From Planctomycetota bacterium (GTDB lineage Bacteria; Planctomycetota; UBA1135; GCA-002686595), in the NCBI GenBank assembly GCA_016712565.1, contig JADJQU010000005.1, forward strand, positions 62,001 through 126,000: 64,000 nt of DNA, read 5' to 3'. The translations under genes were made by a program, and so were the position numbers. The notes under the pieces were generated by a model that had not been told where the DNA came from, searched no databases, and worked only from the letters and a program-made list of their open reading frames with translations. How positions within the stretch are numbered: position 1 is the stretch's first letter; every line of letters begins with the position of its first letter. Below, piece by piece: positions 62,738-64,000 of the stretch.

Positions 62738-63457
62738 TCAGGGCGCCGGCGCGTCCATGAAACGGTCGATTTTCCAGGTCTGCTCGACCAGGAAGCTCGT
62801 GGCGCTCGACAGGTCGATTCCTTCCACGTCCAGGCCGGGAATCAGCAGGTCCGCCAGGGTCCGCCAGCCCTCCGGGGACTCGCGGAATCTCAAGGCGCGA
62901 CCGAAGTCGAGGGTGCCGTCTGCAAGCAAAGTGGTGCCCGAGCAGATCTGGTACCTGTCCTCGCGAACCAGCTCGACGCCGAAGCGGCGTCCGGCCGCCT
63001 GGACCACCAAGCGATGTTTTTTCGTCCTGCCCTGCAATCCATCCACCGGCCTGGATTCGACCACCTCGGCTCGCGTCAAGAGCGCGAGCAGGGGGTTCTC
63101 CTCCAGGAGCCGCTCCCGGGCCACCCGGTAGCTCTGGTAGGAAACCCCTTCCCTGCGCCGGAAATCCAGGGAGAGGCTGCGGTACTCGAGCTCAGGCAGG
63201 TCGGCCCCGAAGGCCACCCGGAAGGTCTCGAAGGCGGCTTCGGGGGTGCGCCAGCCCGCGGACCCCGCGGCCACCAGGGTCTTGGCGTCGGGCGGCCGCG
63301 TGAGGCAGCAGCCGGGCGCCTGCACCAGGCAGGCCGCCAGGAGCGCCTGGGCCGCCAGCGCCGCCCGCACACCCCGGAACCCCCGGGCCCCCCGGAGATT
63401 CTGTGCCTCCGCGGCCGTGCCCGGTCGTCGGAGTGTGCCGCGGTGCTCACGGGCCAT
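62738..63457 (-). CDS. hypothetical lipoprotein
   Basis: A 239-residue protein. The N-terminus (from ATG 63457) is basic, then a hydrophobic segment with lipobox-like candidates A-A-C-L and A-P-G-C-C (the latter near residue 50). The mature part is mixed alpha/beta with A-A-F-E-T-F-R-V-A-F, Y-R-S-L-S-L-D-F-R-R and a G-L-D-V-E-G-I-D-L segment; I recognise no family. The start is supported by TACGAT eight bases upstream. Confidence 0.65.
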   Translation of the reverse strand: MAREHRGTLRRPGTAAEAQNLRGARGFRGVRAALAAQALLAACLVQAPGCCLTRPPDAKTLVAAGSAGWRTPEAAFETFRVAFGADLPELEYRSLSLDFRRREGVSYQSYRVARERLLEENPLLALLTRAEVVESRPVDGLQGRTKKHRLVVQAAGRRFGVELVREDRYQICSGTTLLADGTLDFGRALRFRESPEGWRTLADLLIPGLDVEGIDLSSATSFLVEQTWKIDRFMDAPAP

Positions 63458-63793
63458 GGCCGGGGATCGTACGTCGCCCGCGCCTTCGCGCAAACGACCC
63501 GCGGGCCGGAGTGGGCCCCGGCGCGCGAGCAGCGCTTCGGGGTTCCGCCGCCGCCCCAGGGGGGTCGCCGGCCCCTGCCCCTGCTCCGGCCCTGCCCGAG
63601 GTCCCTCTCCGGGGCCCGGGCCCGCCCGCGGCCCTGTTCGCGGGCGGCCGGGCGTCGTCTTTCACCCCTCCGTCAATTCCCCAGGGGGCGGTTCCCGGGG
63701 GGCCCGTCCCCTCGGGGCCGGTCCTCGGTCCCTTTTGCCCCGCTCCAGCCAGCCCGTACACTACAGGTTCCTCTCTAGGAGATTCCCAGCACC
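63458..63793. other. divergent intergenic region
   Basis: 336 bp between the leftward lipoprotein and the rightward partial gene. Very G+C-rich, with the likely -10 hexamer of each gene (63466-63471 on the minus strand and TACACT at 63758-63763 on the + strand). No gene is supported. Confidence 0.6.
63466..63471 (-). promoter_or_regulatory. candidate -10 element for the lipoprotein gene at 63457
   Basis: TACGAT on the minus strand, eight bases before ATG 63457. Confidence 0.5.
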
Positions 63794-64000
63794 ATGAACT
63801 CGATCCTTCTGTGGGCCGCCCGTTCGGCCGCGACCCTGACTCTGCTCGCGCCGGCCCACCTGCTCGCTCAGGCGCCGGTGCCCAGTTCCACCGTCCAGGC
63901 CCCCGTGGCCCAGGCCCCGGCGGCCCAGGCCCCGGCGGCCCAGGCCCCGGCGACCCAAACCACGCCCGCCGGCACGACGACCCAGCCCGCCGGGCAGGTG
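63794..64000 (+). CDS. exported Pro/Ala/Gln-repeat protein (partial, runs off right edge)
   Basis: The first 69 residues of a secreted protein: a signal peptide (M-N-S-I-L-L-W-A-A-R-S-A-A-T-L-T-L-L-A) followed by a low-complexity region with three exact A-Q-A-P-A repeats (15-bp unit, 63908-63952) and a Thr/Pro-rich part. AGGAG lies 14-18 bases upstream, and TACACT about 30 bases upstream. The remainder lies outside the window. Confidence 0.7.
   Translation, partial: MNSILLWAARSAATLTLLAPAHLLAQAPVPSSTVQAPVAQAPAAQAPAAQAPATQTTPAGTTTQPAGQV
63908..63952 (+). repeat. 15-bp tandem repeat, three copies
   Basis: Three exact copies of gcccaggccccggcg, encoding Ala-Gln-Ala-Pro-Ala repeats in the partial exported protein. 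Confidence 0.9.

Noticed and set aside
59918..63778. A 1286-codon open frame on the + strand
   Set aside because: It is antisense to pyruvate phosphate dikinase and the lipoprotein; its sequence is His/Gly/Arg-rich with no motifs. Long antisense frames are expected at this G+C content.

Overview
The window is about 64 kb of dense, very G+C-rich (roughly 70% by eye) bacterial chromosome with around 50 protein genes, mostly short spacers, and no rRNA, tRNA or CRISPR that I can see. The gene content suggests Planctomycetota, with moderate confidence: a TPR/UnbV-ASPIC pair, a Ser/Thr kinase beside FHA and ECF sigma genes, many exported proteins of unknown family, several M28 peptidases, a YhhQ transporter, and frequent GTG/TTG starts with weak or absent Shine-Dalgarno sequences. 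Myxococcota or Acidobacteriota cannot be excluded.

Layout. 1-8.7 kb: partial lipoprotein; MoaB; lipoprotein TPR and UnbV/FG-GAP pair; C39-like protease; YihY/BrkB membrane protein; multi-zinc-ribbon protein. 8.7-11.6 kb: exported protein of unknown family, then a 1.2-kb insertion element with perfect 24-bp terminal inverted repeats and a frame-disrupted transposase. 11.6-20.6 kb: M28 peptidase, polytopic membrane protein, RluA-type pseudouridine synthase, PPK2, two exported proteins (one SNase-like), and a degenerate PTS enzyme I-like protein. 20.6-30.3 kb: homoserine kinase, a free-standing aminotransferase-tail protein, M28 peptidase, two methyltransferases (one TrmB-like), a MauE/thioredoxin fusion, YhhQ, CocE/NonD hydrolase and a VOC protein. 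30.3-35.3 kb: leftward ECF sigma operon ending in a large exported Ig-like/CNA-B-like protein. 35.7-39.7 kb: a three-gene molybdenum hydroxylase operon of the 4-hydroxybenzoyl-CoA reductase type. 40-47.7 kb: RecQ, VOC protein, radical SAM protein, alpha/beta-hydrolase-fold protein without its Ser, and a Ski2/Mtr4-like helicase with one frame break. 47.8-52.9 kb: small protein, FtsQ-like protein, two membrane proteins, then rplM-rpsI-yebC. 53-58.1 kb: a signalling island (receiver plus degenerate GGDEF, FHA-like protein, Ser/Thr kinase with membrane segment in another frame, sigma factor with C-terminal Cys motif). 58.2-64 kb: M28 peptidase, pyruvate phosphate dikinase, lipoprotein and a truncated Pro/Ala-repeat exported protein.

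Genes that may work together: MoaB makes part of the cofactor that the molybdenum hydroxylase needs; the ECF sigma factor at 35 kb probably drives its own membrane/exported-protein operon; the FHA, kinase and sigma genes look like one phospho-signalling chain ending in transcription.

The most interesting signals are: (1) a recurrent TANNNT hexamer 6-8 bp before start codons, which suggests widespread leaderless transcription; (2) several family members that keep the fold but lose key residues (enzyme I-like protein, GGDEF domain, alpha/beta hydrolase, PPK2, and the extra Fe-S ligand of the molybdenum hydroxylase); (3) the kinase-sigma signalling island; and (4) frame breaks in the transposase, helicase and kinase that lie at or near short G/C runs and may be real or assembly errors.
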